Part shown: positions 17,211 to 27,717 of the stretch, piece by piece
Position numbering within the stretch: position 1 is the stretch's first letter
Layout of the letters: every line of letters begins with the position of its first letter
NCBI GenBank assembly: GCA_963830545.1
Contig: CAWHMK010000001.1
Location: 2,232,001-2,296,000 of the forward strand
Reading direction: 5' to 3'
Length of the DNA stretch: 64,000 nucleotides
DNA from: DATGJX01 sp963830545
GTDB lineage: Bacteria; Vulcanimicrobiota; Vulcanimicrobiia; Vulcanimicrobiales; Vulcanimicrobiaceae
Made by a program: the position numbers and the translations under genes
The notes under the pieces: model-generated
Told to the model about the DNA's origin: nothing
Seen by the model: only the letters and a program-made list of their open reading frames with translations
Databases searched by the model: none

Positions 17211-18014
17211 TTGCTGGTCGACTTTCATTCTCATACGTGTGAGAGCGACGGCACGCTCGCGCCCGCGGCGCTTTGCGAGTTCATGCAGCAGCGCGGCGTG
17301 CGCATTTTCTCCATCACCGATCACGACAGTATCGAAGCTTACGGTCAGTTCGACGTACCCCCGCACATGCGCGTAGTAAGCGGCATCGAGATCAACACGA
17401 CCTATCGCGACGGTGAAGTCCACATCTTGGGGTACCGGCTGCCGATGGGCGATTCACCGCTCACGCGCGTGCTCGAACAAAACCGCGAGGCGCGCCGTGC
17501 GCGCATAGCGCGCATCGTCGAACAGCTGCGCGGCGCCGGTCATGCGATTACGATCGGCGACGTGCACGCGGAGGCCCTGGAAGGCGCATCCCTCGGACGC
17601 CCGCACGTCGGCAAAGCCCTGATACGCCTCGGAATCGCGCCGGACATCGAGACGGCGTTCCGATCCTTCTTACGGCGCGGTACTCCGGGCTACGTTCCAT
17701 CCACGCACATAACGCCGCATCGTGCGATCGACGTCATCGTGGCTTCGGGCGGGGTGCCCGTCCTCGCACACCCCGGCCGGCTCAAAGACTATGCGATCGT
17801 CGACGAATTATCCGAGTGCGGACTGCAGGGCCTCGAAGTATTCTATCCGACGCACGAGCCGATGCAGGTGCAGTACTTCCGCGACCAGGCGCGCCGCCTC
17901 AACCTCGTCATGACCGCCGGATCCGATTTTCATGACATCCGTTATCATAAACGCGGCGTCGGCGTCGAAGTGGCCAAAGACGACATCGCTCCCTTTCTGG
18001 AATTGGTGGCCTGA
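17211..18014 (+). CDS. PHP-domain phosphoesterase (TrpH/RNase AM-like)
   Basis: 267 residues starting at TTG, directly with 'VDFHSHTCESDGTLAP', the first PHP motif. 'FSITDHDSIEAY', 'VVSGIEINTTY', 'PVLAHPGRL' and 'MTAGSDFHDIRYH' complete the metal-binding His/Asp set. This subfamily includes E. coli RnaAM (YciV/TrpH), which hydrolyses 3',5'-bisnucleotides and trims RNA 5' ends. Placement after ymdB and spoVS, with a 5-base gap, suggests an RNA or nucleotide turnover unit. The stop overlaps the next ATG by one base. Confidence 0.88.
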   Translation: MLVDFHSHTCESDGTLAPAALCEFMQQRGVRIFSITDHDSIEAYGQFDVPPHMRVVSGIEINTTYRDGEVHILGYRLPMGDSPLTRVLEQNREARRARIARIVEQLRGAGHAITIGDVHAEALEGASLGRPHVGKALIRLGIAPDIETAFRSFLRRGTPGYVPSTHITPHRAIDVIVASGGVPVLAHPGRLKDYAIVDELSECGLQGLEVFYPTHEPMQVQYFRDQARRLNLVMTAGSDFHDIRYHKRGVGVEVAKDDIAPFLELVA

Positions 18015-18574
18015 TGCCGCTCGAAATGATCAACACGATTGCCGCGGTCGGCACCATGGTCGTCATCGGCGCAACTGCAATCGCGGCGCTCGTGCAACTG
18101 CGGCACATGCGCAACAGCAATCAGCTCACGGGCTTACTCGAGGTTCTCAGCCGGGTGGAAGACCCCGTCTTCAACGAATGGCTCGATCGCGCCAAAGACG
18201 AGGCCGAGAAAATGCTGCCCGACGCGAATTTTCGCAAATCCGTCGTCGCCGGGACATATCCGCGGGAAAACAACCCGTGGCTGAACATGATGAACTCGTA
18301 CGAATGGGTCGGCAGTTTGGTCAAGCATGGGCTCATTCCGGAAGAAGCGTTTCTCGACGTGTACTCGGCGCGCATTTTACGTGCGTGGGACGTGGTCGAG
18401 CCGTTCTTTGCGCTCGTACGCCGGCGCGGCGACACCTCGCTTCTCGAGAATTTCGAGTATCTGGTCGTCCTCTCGCGCGATTGGGAACGTAAGTACCCGA
18501 ACGGAGCATATCCGCGGCGAGCTCCGCGCCTGATGTATCAGGACGCATGGCTTCCCGCGGACAATTCCGGCTGA
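18014..18574 (+). CDS. DUF4760-like membrane-anchored protein
   Basis: 186 residues: an N-terminal membrane helix 'TIAAVGTMVVIGATAIAALV', then a soluble helical domain with 'YEWVGSLVKHGLIPEEAFLD', a segment characteristic of DUF4760 proteins, and 'NFEYLVVLSRDWE'. Biochemical function is unknown. It overlaps the PHP gene stop by one base (TGATG), so it belongs to the ymdB-spoVS-PHP operon. The family name is from memory of the motif; a generic membrane-tethered helical protein is the safe description. Confidence 0.6.
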   Translation: MPLEMINTIAAVGTMVVIGATAIAALVQLRHMRNSNQLTGLLEVLSRVEDPVFNEWLDRAKDEAEKMLPDANFRKSVVAGTYPRENNPWLNMMNSYEWVGSLVKHGLIPEEAFLDVYSARILRAWDVVEPFFALVRRRGDTSLLENFEYLVVLSRDWERKYPNGAYPRRAPRLMYQDAWLPADNSG

Positions 18575-18592
18575 ACGGCGAAGGATACCCGC

Positions 18593-21003
18593 ATGAGATG
18601 TCGGGTGTCCATTGCGTCTTGGATCTGCGTTCTTTCGCTTTTCATATTTCCGGCCGCCGGAGTTGCTCAAAGCTTGCAGCTGGGGCTCATCGTCGTCACG
18701 GTTACCGACGCGGGAACCGGGAAGCCGATCGACAACGCGCAGGTGTTTCTGCTCGGCGGCGACACGCCGCAGAGTTCGTTGACGAATGCGAAGGGCGTGC
18801 TTCTCTTCGAAAACATCCAGCCCGCTCTTTATCATGTCGAGGTCAAGGCGGCCGGTTACCGCGACAGCAGCGCGGTGGAAGCCGAAGTCGACGAAGGGCA
18901 GCGAGTGAACGTTGCCGTCGAACTCGCTCCCGCAATTCGCACGATTGCGAGCGTGACCGCGCGTCCGAGCGTCAACGTCACGAGCGAAGACATCGCCGCG
19001 AACGGTCCCCAGCGCAAGGTTTCGCAATCGCTCGAAGATGCGCTCGGAAAAATTGCCGGCGTCGAGGTCGAGGATCAGCTCTACGGCGGAGATTCGGCTT
19101 TCAACATATCGCTGCAAGGTGCGGATGCATCGCAAACCGGTTACTCCATAGACGGCGTTCAGGTTCGAGGTGCTGCATCACAGGCAATGGGCGGCCTCCA
19201 AGATTTGTTTAGCGGTGCTTCCGTGAATTTCGCTCCGAGTGCGATGAGCACGGCCGGAACCGTGAACGTGTTCACCGCACAGCCGACGAAAACGTGGAAC
19301 TATCACTTCACGGGCGTCGCCGGTAATTACGGAAACACGCTCGGAACGTGGATCGTCACCGGCGGTGTCGGGAAAGTCGCCCTCGCGCTCGAACACGCCG
19401 GGGGCGGAGAAGATTTTCCCATCGACGGAGCGTTTTTTGCGGACGCATCGGGCCGCGCGTACGCCCATGACGGCGGATATTCGCGCACCGCGAATCTGCT
19501 CAAGGCCGCCGTCGAACTTTCGCCGGTGACGAGCTTCAAATACGGCGTCATGGGCGGCAACAATAGCGAGTCGGACTTGTGCACCGATATGACGGCCTTG
19601 CTGCCGTGCAGTTACGGTCCGGACGCGATTCATCACGGTACCGTCGCAATGCAAACCTTCAGTGTTGCCACGCTGGCCGGCCACCTTGCGTTCAACGCAT
19701 TCATCAATAGCGGCAATTTCCGCTCGACCGACGCTCAGCCAAATCGCGCGGTAAACGGTCTCCTAAATCCGTCGTACACCAGCGAGTCGTATCCCTGGGT
19801 GGGGGGCGGCACGTACATCAGCAGTTCTGCGCGGCGGCACACCGTTTCCGCGGGCATTTATGATGAAGTCAGCAGCGGTTCGAGCACGTCGGCGTATGCA
19901 TTCACGCAATCGAATTCGTTCTCTCGCACCGAGCGTTACGGCGACGTATGGATCGAGGACAAGGTCAAATCGAACGACAAACTCGCGCTCGACTACACGC
20001 TCTCGGAGGCCGAGGGAACCGGCGCGGGTTACGCACTCCAAGCGTATGAAGAGACGACGTGGCAGCCGCGCAAACAGGACGTCATCACTGCGGGATTCGG
20101 ATTCGGCAGCGCCGACCCCGCGCCGACGTACGGCTCGCCGATAGGCGATCCGCTGGCGGCGCAGTTCGACTGCTACAATGAATCGGTTTTCGTCCAAGGC
20201 CCCGGTGACGAGGCCACGCATCAATCCTCGTTGGAATACGATGCCGGCTGGCGCCACAGCTGGAATGGCGGGTATGTCACGGCGAATGTCTACCGCAACG
20301 ATTACAACGGGCAAAGCATGTATGCGGGCGTGCCGTTTGCGGCCGAAGCCGCCTCCATCTTTCCGGACGGCGCATCGTCGTATCTTTCGGCGCTCCGGAA
20401 CGTCTGGTCGCAGCCTACGGTATGCGGTTCGATTCCGTTCGACCCTTCGCGCGTGTACGTCGATCAATCGCTGAGCGGCTTGAACCAAATCAATCAAGGC
20501 TTTCGGGTGAGCGCGCGCGTTCCGCTCGGAAAGACCCTCATCGCGTTGCCGGATTACGCGGTCACGAGCACGTATCTCGCTTGGCTCGACCCGCGTTTGA
20601 CGTACAGGGGCAGTATTTTTCGGCGGGGTCCCAGTTGCCGCATCGTCCGCTGCGCACTGCGGGACTGATTCTGGATGGAGTCGTGCCGCACTCGCCGTTC
20701 GAATGGCTGGCCGACGCGCAATTCACCTCGTCGAACAACTGGGAAAATCTTCCGGCCTACACCACGTATAGCGCCGGGCTGATCGTCAACATGAAACGCG
20801 GCTCGCTGCGGCTATTCGAAAGCAACATTTTCGGTTCCCAGACCGGAATTTTCACGACGTACGAAGGCGTCGATCCGATGCCCCTTCAGGGCGGAGGCTC
20901 GTTCGCGTTCGCGACAACGCCGCTGCCGCCGCGCGCGTTCAGCGTCGAATACGACGTGCACTGGCAACAGCGCGCATCGAAACACGTCACCGTACATCAC
21001 TAG
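18593..21003 (+). CDS. TonB-dependent receptor B (frameshift near 20600)
   Basis: About 804 residues. The signal peptide 'WICVLSLFIFPAAGVAQS' leads into a carboxypeptidase-like domain ('VVTVTDAGTGKPIDNAQV') and a plug ('SQSLEDALGKIAGVEVEDQL', 'YSIDGVQVRG'). The beta-barrel ends 'SVEYDVHWQQRASKHVTVHH'. The frame breaks near 20600 with one missing base; the downstream frame reads 'FDVQGQYFSAGSQLPHRPL'. The terminal strand is not the usual aromatic end, so the extreme C-terminus could contain another error. The plug is quite different from receptor A. Ligand unknown. It follows the ymdB operon by 18 bases. Confidence 0.85.
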
Positions 21004-21042
21004 GCAGAGCGCTAGCGCGGTAGCACGTAGTGGGTCTTAACG

Positions 21043-24000
21043 GTGGAGCGGCTGGTCTGCAGGGACCGGCCATGTTACACTTGTGCCGTGCCGACCGTGC
21101 TTCGCCGGCGGGTCCAAAACCGGATTGCGCAAGCTTTACACTATCCGGTTACTGTGCTGCGCGCTCCCGCGGGTTTCGGCAAATCGACCGCGCTCGCGCA
21201 AAGCTTCGAACGGCGAAACGTCATCCGCTACACGCTCGCACCCGACGTCGAAACCCCGTGGGACTTCGTCCGCGGCTTCGCAGGCGCGCTCCGGGAAGTC
21301 TGCCCGGCGGTGCATCTTTCATTCGCGGGCGCGTGGGAACGGGCCGCGGAATCGAACTCGCCTGCCGAGCATCTCGCGCGATGGATGCATTCACATTTGG
21401 AAGGCGCCGAACTGACGCTTGCATTCGATCAGTTGCATTCCATCGGCGGTAATGAGGACGTCGAACGGTTTTTGTCGCGAATGGTGGATTTGAGCCCGGC
21501 GTCGATGCGCTGGGTTTTTTCGATTCGTACCGCGCTCGATCTGCCGATTCCGCGTTGGCTTGCGGACGGCAGGATGGACGTGCCGGTCGACGCGGAGTTT
21601 TTGCGCTTCGATCTCGAGGAAATCACGTGCGCCGCGCAGCTCGTCGAACGCGCGTGCACGGAGGGAGAAGCCGCAGAAATCGCGCGTGCAACGAATGGAT
21701 GGCCGATGGGCGTCATGTTCGCGTTGCGCAATGCGGCGCACGGCGAGCGCTGCGTGGCGCATCCGGAATCGGAGTCGTTCGCGTTGCTCGCCGACCGAGT
21801 GTTTCTCGACTGCAGCGATCGAGAACGCGAGTTTTTGCTCTCGACGTGTCTGCTGCCGCGTCTCGACGAAGAACTTTGCCGTGCGGCCGGCTTCGGCGAC
21901 GCGGCGCAGCTCGTGCGTGCGCTGGAAGCGGATGCGGGTTTGATCTTCGCGGAAGTCGGCGGCGTGCGTCAGTATCACGACGGCTTTGCAAAGTATCTGC
22001 AAGACGTCTTGCGTTCCAGAGGCGCGGTGCACTTCAATGCCGTCCTCACCATCGCCGCATCCGCGCTCGAGGAACTCGGACGTCTGGATGAGGCGCTGCA
22101 TTTGGTTACCAAATACGAATTGCGCGGCGAAATCGCGCGGATGCTCGACCGGTACGGCTTGGGGTTGGTCGAGGCCGGCGAGGATCAAACCGTAAAGTCG
22201 GCGCTTGCCGTACTCGGCAGTCCTTCGGACGACTGCAGCGGGCAAATCCTCGCGCTCAAAGCGATTTTCGAACTGCGCGCGGGCCGCTTCGACACCTCCG
22301 ATGCGTGGCTCGCCGTTGCTCTGGAACGCACCACCGGTGTACTGCGCGCCGAGATCGCCTACCGCTGCGCTTCCGAAATGCTGCAGCGGCGCCGAGCGGA
22401 ACCGATCTCACTGCTCGAACCGTATTCCTCCGATCGCGCACTACCGGCACGGCTGCGCGTGTCGATTCTCTCGGCGCTGGCGTCCGCACACATGCAAGCC
22501 GGAAGCGTTTCGAAGGCAAACCGATGCATTCGCGACGCGCTTGGCCTTGCGAGCGCCGTCAGCGACCCCGAAGTCCAGGTTGCGCTCGACGTGCGCGCTG
22601 CCTACGTGCTCTTGTACTCGGGACATCCGAAGCGCGCAAAAGAACTCGCCGCGCGAGGAGGCGCGCTCGCGGAGCAATCGTCGCAATTCAGAATGGCGGC
22701 TTCGGCATACAGCACGCTGTATGCGGCTGCAGCCGACGATGACGACCCGGCCGCATGCCTGGACTATCTTTCACATATCGCCGAAAATGCGGCGAAATCG
22801 GGAAATCAGCGAATGCAGCTCGTATGCGCTCGTGGCGCGCTTTGAATTGGAAACCGAGCGCGGGGACGCGGATGCAATGGCCGAGGTGCGCAAATCGCTG
22901 CAATTCTTCGATGTTCACTACGAAGAATTGGATACGACGGAAGGCGTGTTGCCCTCGCGCTCGCTGGAGCTCGCATGGCAGCGCCGTTTCGAAGAAGCGT
23001 ACCGCCTGCTGCTGCCCAGCGCCTCGCAGCAAGCCGAATTCGATCGCGGGGCGCTTCGCTGGGCGGAAGTCGCATTGTACGCGGCAGCTTGCGGCGCAAG
23101 GACCGTTGCAGTTTCCGCGCTCGGGCGCGTACGCCGCGAGCTCGCTCGCGGTTCCAGCGTAACCGTGCGCGTGTTTCGTGCGCGCGCCTACGCTGCTTGC
23201 GCGCTTGCTCTTCTCGGACGATACCGCGCCGCAAAGAGCATTCTTTCATCGGTGTATTCCCTGGCGCCGGGAAGGCGGATGCGCGCGATTGCGGCGGCAG
23301 TATTGCAGTGCGTGGGCGCGCTGCAAGGAACGTGGGACAAGCGGGAGTTCGACGCGGCGATGGAACGCTTGCGCGAATGCGACGCAGGCGGAATCGCGAA
23401 AGCACTCCTTTCTCTGCCTTTGCAACCGCCCTCGCGCGTTTCGAAGAACACTCCGCCGTCGACGCATTTGCTGACCGATGCGGACGAATTCATCGCGATG
23501 CTCCTGGAGGCTGCGACTGCGCCGAACGAGCGAACCTTGGAACTTCACTTCGTGCTGCGGCAGTTCGCGGAACGCTTGAGCGAATATCTTTCGGACCGCG
23601 ACGAGGCCGCGCTTGCAGCATGGATGCATTCTTTCGCGGAGCGCCAGCGCGATCTGGATGCGTTGCGCACAGTGCTTTCGTTCACTCCGCGTGTCTTCGA
23701 GGCTTTTTTGTCCCAACGTGGTTGCGACGCGGAGCAAATCCGCTTGCGTTTATCGAGCCTGAAAAGCGTCCTCGAACCGATTGCCTTGCGTCCGCGCAAA
23801 CGCTCCGATGGAGCGATCTCGGATATACTCGACGAGGTCGACGCCGCAATAAACGGTCTCGTGAGCCGGTTGGACGTCGTGGATCCGCTGACGGCGGAAC
23901 ATTCGCGCGCGGTGGCTTCGTGGTGCACGCGGCTCGCTCGCAAACTCGGTTTTCGCGCCGACGAAATCGTCTTGGCGGCGCGCAGCGGTTTGGTGCACGA

Positions 24001-24388
24001 CGTCGGAAAGATCTATACGCCGCGCGAAATCTTGACGGCGCCGCGGTCGCTCACGCGCGAGGAGTGGGACGTGATGCGTGCCCACGCCGCGGCGGGCGAG
24101 AGCATCGTGCGTGGAATTCCGAAGTTGGCATTCCTTTCCGTCGCCGTGCGCAGTCATCACGAACGTCTGGACGGAAAAGGCTATCCCGATGGGATGCCAG
24201 GCTCCAAGATTCCGGTCGTGGCGCGTCTGGTAGCGGTGGCGGATTCGTTCAACGCGATGATCGGCCGGCGGCCCTATCGGCGCCCGATGCCCCCGGCCAT
24301 CGCCCTGAGCGAAATAGAACGGCATCGCGGGACCCAGTTCGACCCCGAAATCGCCGATGCGATTCTCGATCTCGTCCGGGACGGCTAG
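21043..24388 (+). CDS. MalT-type STAND ATPase with TPR-like helices fused to a C-terminal HD-GYP phosphodiesterase (frameshift near 22828)
   Basis: About 1115 residues. The N-terminus has a Walker A 'LRAPAGFGKST' like MalT/LuxR-family STAND ATPases, a Walker-B-like 'LTLAFDQLHSI', and the region after it resembles the MalT winged-helix linker. Residues from about 330 to 880 are alpha-helical repeats. The last 200 residues are a full HD-GYP domain: 'VDPLTAEHSRAVASW', 'GLVHDVGKIYTPREIL', 'VRSHHERLDGKGYPDG' and 'FDPEIADAILDLV'. HD-GYP enzymes hydrolyse cyclic di-GMP. One surplus base near 22828 breaks the frame. Starts at GTG 21043 or GTG 21088 are both possible. There is no LuxR-type HTH; the output is enzymatic. 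Confidence 0.82.
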
Positions 24389-24495
24389 CAAGCGGCCTGA
24401 TACGCGCCTAATGGCTCATGCCACAGGCAAGCGAACGGTTTATACTGTGTTAAGGAACGGCTTGCTTTCGGATAAACCATTGGGGGAATCGGTTA

Positions 24496-25785
24496 ATGAA
24501 GAATGTCCGCCGCGGCGCGTGCTCGTTTTTAGCACTCGCGCTGCTTAGCGCACTTGCCGCATGTGGATCCGGCCATGGCGTACTCCCGTCGGCGCAGATG
24601 CGCTCGGGACAAACGCTGCATGCCGTTCCGATCGGTTCGCCCACTCCATCGCCTGCACCACTGCTGGGGGGGTTGCTCAGCCCAATCCTGACCCTCGCCA
24701 CGAATTTGCTTCCGGTTTGCTCCATCGTCGATTTCTCGCAAGCGGAATGCGGCGCGGTTCGCAACCTCAACGTCGTCGGCGTGCTCGACGGGCTATTGGG
24801 ACTCCTCGGATACATCCCCGGCTATCATCCGGCAGACATTCAAAAGGCGTACGCGTTGCCGTCGAGCAGCCGCGGATACGGCCAAACGATCGGAATCGTG
24901 GTGGCGTACGACGATCCGAACGCAGTCTCGGACTTAGCCGTTTATCGTTCGCGTTTCAACCTCGGCGCGTGCACGCAGCAGAACGGCTGCTTCAACAAAA
25001 TTCCGCAGCAAAACGCTTCGGGCTTGCCCGCCGGCAATCAAGGGTGGGCGCAGGAAGCATCGGTCGATCTCGACATGGCGTCGGCAGTGTGCCCGCACTG
25101 CCACCTCCTCCTGGTCGAAGCGAATTCGGCTTCCGTAGACGACTTGATGAGCGCGATCCGCACGGCGATCGCAAACGGCGCGACCGTGGTGAGCAACAGT
25201 TACACTGCGCTGGAACAGCCGTCGCTTCTGTCGTATGATTCGCAATTGAACACTCCCGGCGTGCCGATCGTCGCAGGCGCAGGCGACAGCGGCTTCGGCG
25301 TAGGCTGGCCCGCGTCGTCTGCGTACGTCACCGCAGTCGGCGGAACGAGTCTGCGGCGTGCCTGGTCTGCGCGAGGATTTACCGACACGGTGTGGTCTTC
25401 CACCGGAAGCGGCTGCAGCGCGTACGTTGCGAAGCCCGCTTGGCAGCACGATGCGGGGTGCTCGATGCGCACTGTTGCGGACGTCGCGGCAGTGGCCGAT
25501 CCGTACACCGGAGTTGCCACATATGACACCTACATTTCAGGCGGCGGAGGCTGGCTCGAGTTCGGCGGAACGAGCGTAGCAACGCCCATCATCGCGGGTG
25601 CGTATGCGCTCGCGGGCAACGGGCGCAGCATCGCAGGTGCATCGTTCATCTACTCGCACGCAAGCGCGCTGACCGACGTATCGAAAGGATCGAACGGTTC
25701 CTGCGGATCCTATCTCTGCACGGGAGAGTCCGGTTATGACGGGCCTTCGGGTCTCGGCGTGCCCAACGGCGTGGGCGCGTTCTAG
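24496..25785 (+). CDS. Sedolisin (S53) family secreted peptidase, lipoprotein
   Basis: 429 residues. The lipoprotein signal is 'FLALALLSALAACGSGHG'. The S53 catalytic residues are in place: Glu and Asp in 'QEASVDLDMASAV', the oxyanion Asp in 'AGAGDSGFGVGW', and the nucleophile Ser in 'GGTSVATPIIAG'. Compared with kumamolisin-type enzymes the protein is short and lacks the large N-terminal prodomain, having only about 100 residues before the catalytic fold. The missing Ca-site pattern at the C-terminus was not checked. S53 enzymes work at acid pH, consistent with an acidophilic or soil habitat. The open frame is intact. Confidence 0.8.
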   Translation: MKNVRRGACSFLALALLSALAACGSGHGVLPSAQMRSGQTLHAVPIGSPTPSPAPLLGGLLSPILTLATNLLPVCSIVDFSQAECGAVRNLNVVGVLDGLLGLLGYIPGYHPADIQKAYALPSSSRGYGQTIGIVVAYDDPNAVSDLAVYRSRFNLGACTQQNGCFNKIPQQNASGLPAGNQGWAQEASVDLDMASAVCPHCHLLLVEANSASVDDLMSAIRTAIANGATVVSNSYTALEQPSLLSYDSQLNTPGVPIVAGAGDSGFGVGWPASSAYVTAVGGTSLRRAWSARGFTDTVWSSTGSGCSAYVAKPAWQHDAGCSMRTVADVAAVADPYTGVATYDTYISGGGGWLEFGGTSVATPIIAGAYALAGNGRSIAGASFIYSHASALTDVSKGSNGSCGSYLCTGESGYDGPSGLGVPNGVGAF

Positions 25786-26354
25786 GTAAGCGCGGAGCGC
25801 GTCTGCGCGAGAAGTGCTGCGCTTTCGCGCTCCAGTTGTGCGAGTTCGTCTTGCTGCAGCACGATCGTGTCCTCGTCTTTCATGTACTTGTGGTTGATCC
25901 GAACGTTGTAAGCGCACGCGAGTAACGCGGCGTGCGCGAATTCGGCGGCGCAACCGAGATCGCTGACGAGATGTACATTGCCGAGAGCCAGCCCGTCTGC
26001 GGCGAGATGCATTACCTCCAGCGCGGCGCGCGCGCCTTCGAGCGGTACCGCTGCGGCCTCGCGCAACGCGCGCTGCATCGCGTCTTTGTCACCGCGAGCC
26101 GCGACGACTGCATCGAACGCCCGTTCATCGCGGCCTTTGCGTTCCAAGAATCCCGCGCGCAATTCGTCGGCGCGCGCCGTCAATCGTTCGGCAAGGGGAT
26201 GCTGTGCTTCGTATTTCGAAGCGGCGGCGCAGATGCGGGCAACCATCGCGACGAGGGCGCAACCCGAGGCCGCTACGACCATGGCCGCACTTCCGCCGCC
26301 CGGGACCGGGCTCGCGGATGCGAGTTTTGTCAGATAATCGTTCAGCGATTCCAC
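25782..26354 (-). CDS. fchA: Formiminotransferase-cyclodeaminase family protein (methenyltetrahydrofolate cyclohydrolase type)
   Basis: From the GTG at 26354 there are 190 residues. It opens 'VESLNDYLTKLASASPVPGG', continues 'GGSAAMVVAASGCALVAMVA' and has 'AALEVMHLAADGLALGN' and 'NHKYMKDEDT'. This is the FTCD_C/FchA fold, which acts on formimino- or methenyl-tetrahydrofolate. The open frame extends 54 residues further upstream, but those do not look like the family. One-carbon metabolism links it to the divergent ahcY-metK operon. The stop overlaps that of the S53 gene by four bases. Confidence 0.85.
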   Translation of the reverse strand: MESLNDYLTKLASASPVPGGGSAAMVVAASGCALVAMVARICAAASKYEAQHPLAERLTARADELRAGFLERKGRDERAFDAVVAARGDKDAMQRALREAAAVPLEGARAALEVMHLAADGLALGNVHLVSDLGCAAEFAHAALLACAYNVRINHKYMKDEDTIVLQQDELAQLERESAALLAQTRSALT

Positions 26355-26439
26355 CTGCCGCTGATTAGTGAGCGGGTCCGCCAAGTCTTGTGGCAGAATA
26401 GCGCGAGGTTCCAAACATCCCCAAGAGAGGTTACAAGCG

Positions 26440-27717
26440 TTGCCAGTACTCCAAGAGAACGCGTCGCGCGGAGACGTCAAGGATCGCGCGCTCGCAGAGC
26501 AGGGGCGTTCCCGCATCGCGTGGGCGGGCGGCTACATGCCGGTGCTCGCGCAGATTCGCGAGCGGTTCGAGCAGCAGAAGCCGCTAGCGGGCGTACGCAT
26601 CGGCGCGTGCCTGCACGTCACCACCGAAACCGCAAATTTGATGCTCGCTTTGCAAGCCGGCGGCGCCGAAATCGCCCTATGCGCGAGCAACCCGCTCTCG
26701 ACGCAAGACGACGTGGCGGCAGCGCTTTGCGAGTACGGTATTCCGACTTTTGCCATCAAGGGCGAGGATCACGGAACGTATTACAGCCACATCGAGTCGG
26801 TTATCGCAACGAAGCCGCACATGTCGATGGACGACGGCTGCGATCTCGTGAATACGATTTACGGCAAGCACAAAGATCTGCTCGCCGGCATGATCGGCGG
26901 CTGCGAAGAAACGACCACGGGCGTGATTCGTCTGAAGGCGATGCAGAAAGACGGCGTGCTGCCGTACCCCGTGATCGCGGTGAACAATGCGCTGACCAAG
27001 CACATGTTCGACAATCGCTACGGCACGGGGCAATCTACGCTCGACGGGATTATTCGCGCGACGAACGTGCTGCTCGCCGGCCGTACGGTGGTCGTCGTCG
27101 GTTACGGCTGGTGCGGGCGCGGCGCGGCTTCACGCGCGGCCGGAATGGGCGCGCACGTGGTGGTGACCGAAGTCGATCCGCGCAAGGCGCTCGAGGCCGT
27201 CATGGACGGCTATCGCGTGATGCCGATGGATCAAGCGGCGCGAGAGGGCGACATCTTCATTACGGTTACCGGCAACTACCACGTCATCGACGAGCCTCAT
27301 TTTCAATTGATGAAGGATGGAGCAATCGTCTGCAACTCCGGGCATTTCAACGACGAACTGAACTTGGATTGCCTTCCGAAAATCAGCAAGAGCAAGACGC
27401 AGCCGCGCGCGTTCGTCGAGCAATACGAGCTGCAGGACGGGCGCAAGATCTGCATCCTGGCGGACGGGCGGCTGATCAATCTGGCTGCAGCTGAAGGCCA
27501 TCCGGCCGCGGTTATGGACATGTCGTTCGCGAATCAGGCGATGTCCGCGGCGCATCTTGCGCTCAACCACAAGGACCTCGAGAAGAAAGTCTACGACGTA
27601 CCGCAGCAGATCGACGAAGAAGTTGCGAAGCTCAAGCTGGCCTCGATGAAGGTCGAGATCGACACGCTGACGCCCCAGCAGCTGAAATACATGGCGTCAT
27701 GGAGTGAAGGAACCTAA
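26440..27717 (+). CDS. ahcY: S-adenosyl-L-homocysteine hydrolase
   Basis: AhcY splits S-adenosylhomocysteine to adenosine and homocysteine with bound NAD. The TTG at 26440 is preceded by an AAGAGAGG ribosome-binding site nine bases away and gives 425 residues, the expected length for the shorter bacterial/archaeal form. Visible motifs include 'GACLHVTTETANLMLAL', 'ALCASNPLSTQDDVAAAL', the NAD site 'VVGYGWCGRGAASRAAGMG', 'NSGHFNDEL' and 'MDMSFANQAMSAAHLA'. metK starts immediately after the stop (TAAATG), so the two form a methyl-cycle operon. Confidence 0.95.
   Translation: MPVLQENASRGDVKDRALAEQGRSRIAWAGGYMPVLAQIRERFEQQKPLAGVRIGACLHVTTETANLMLALQAGGAEIALCASNPLSTQDDVAAALCEYGIPTFAIKGEDHGTYYSHIESVIATKPHMSMDDGCDLVNTIYGKHKDLLAGMIGGCEETTTGVIRLKAMQKDGVLPYPVIAVNNALTKHMFDNRYGTGQSTLDGIIRATNVLLAGRTVVVVGYGWCGRGAASRAAGMGAHVVVTEVDPRKALEAVMDGYRVMPMDQAAREGDIFITVTGNYHVIDEPHFQLMKDGAIVCNSGHFNDELNLDCLPKISKSKTQPRAFVEQYELQDGRKICILADGRLINLAAAEGHPAAVMDMSFANQAMSAAHLALNHKDLEKKVYDVPQQIDEEVAKLKLASMKVEIDTLTPQQLKYMASWSEGT

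Noticed and set aside
22975..24411. A 478-residue alternative frame over the HD-GYP region
   Set aside because: The HD-GYP motifs are in the other frame; this one is Arg/Ser-rich shadow.
26355..26439. SAM or SAH riboswitch upstream of ahcY-metK
   Set aside because: The divergent gap is only about 85 bases and I could not fold a known SAM or SAH aptamer core from it.
25932..27494. A 520-residue plus-strand frame over fchA and ahcY
   Set aside because: Arg-rich shadow of two well-supported genes; no family features.
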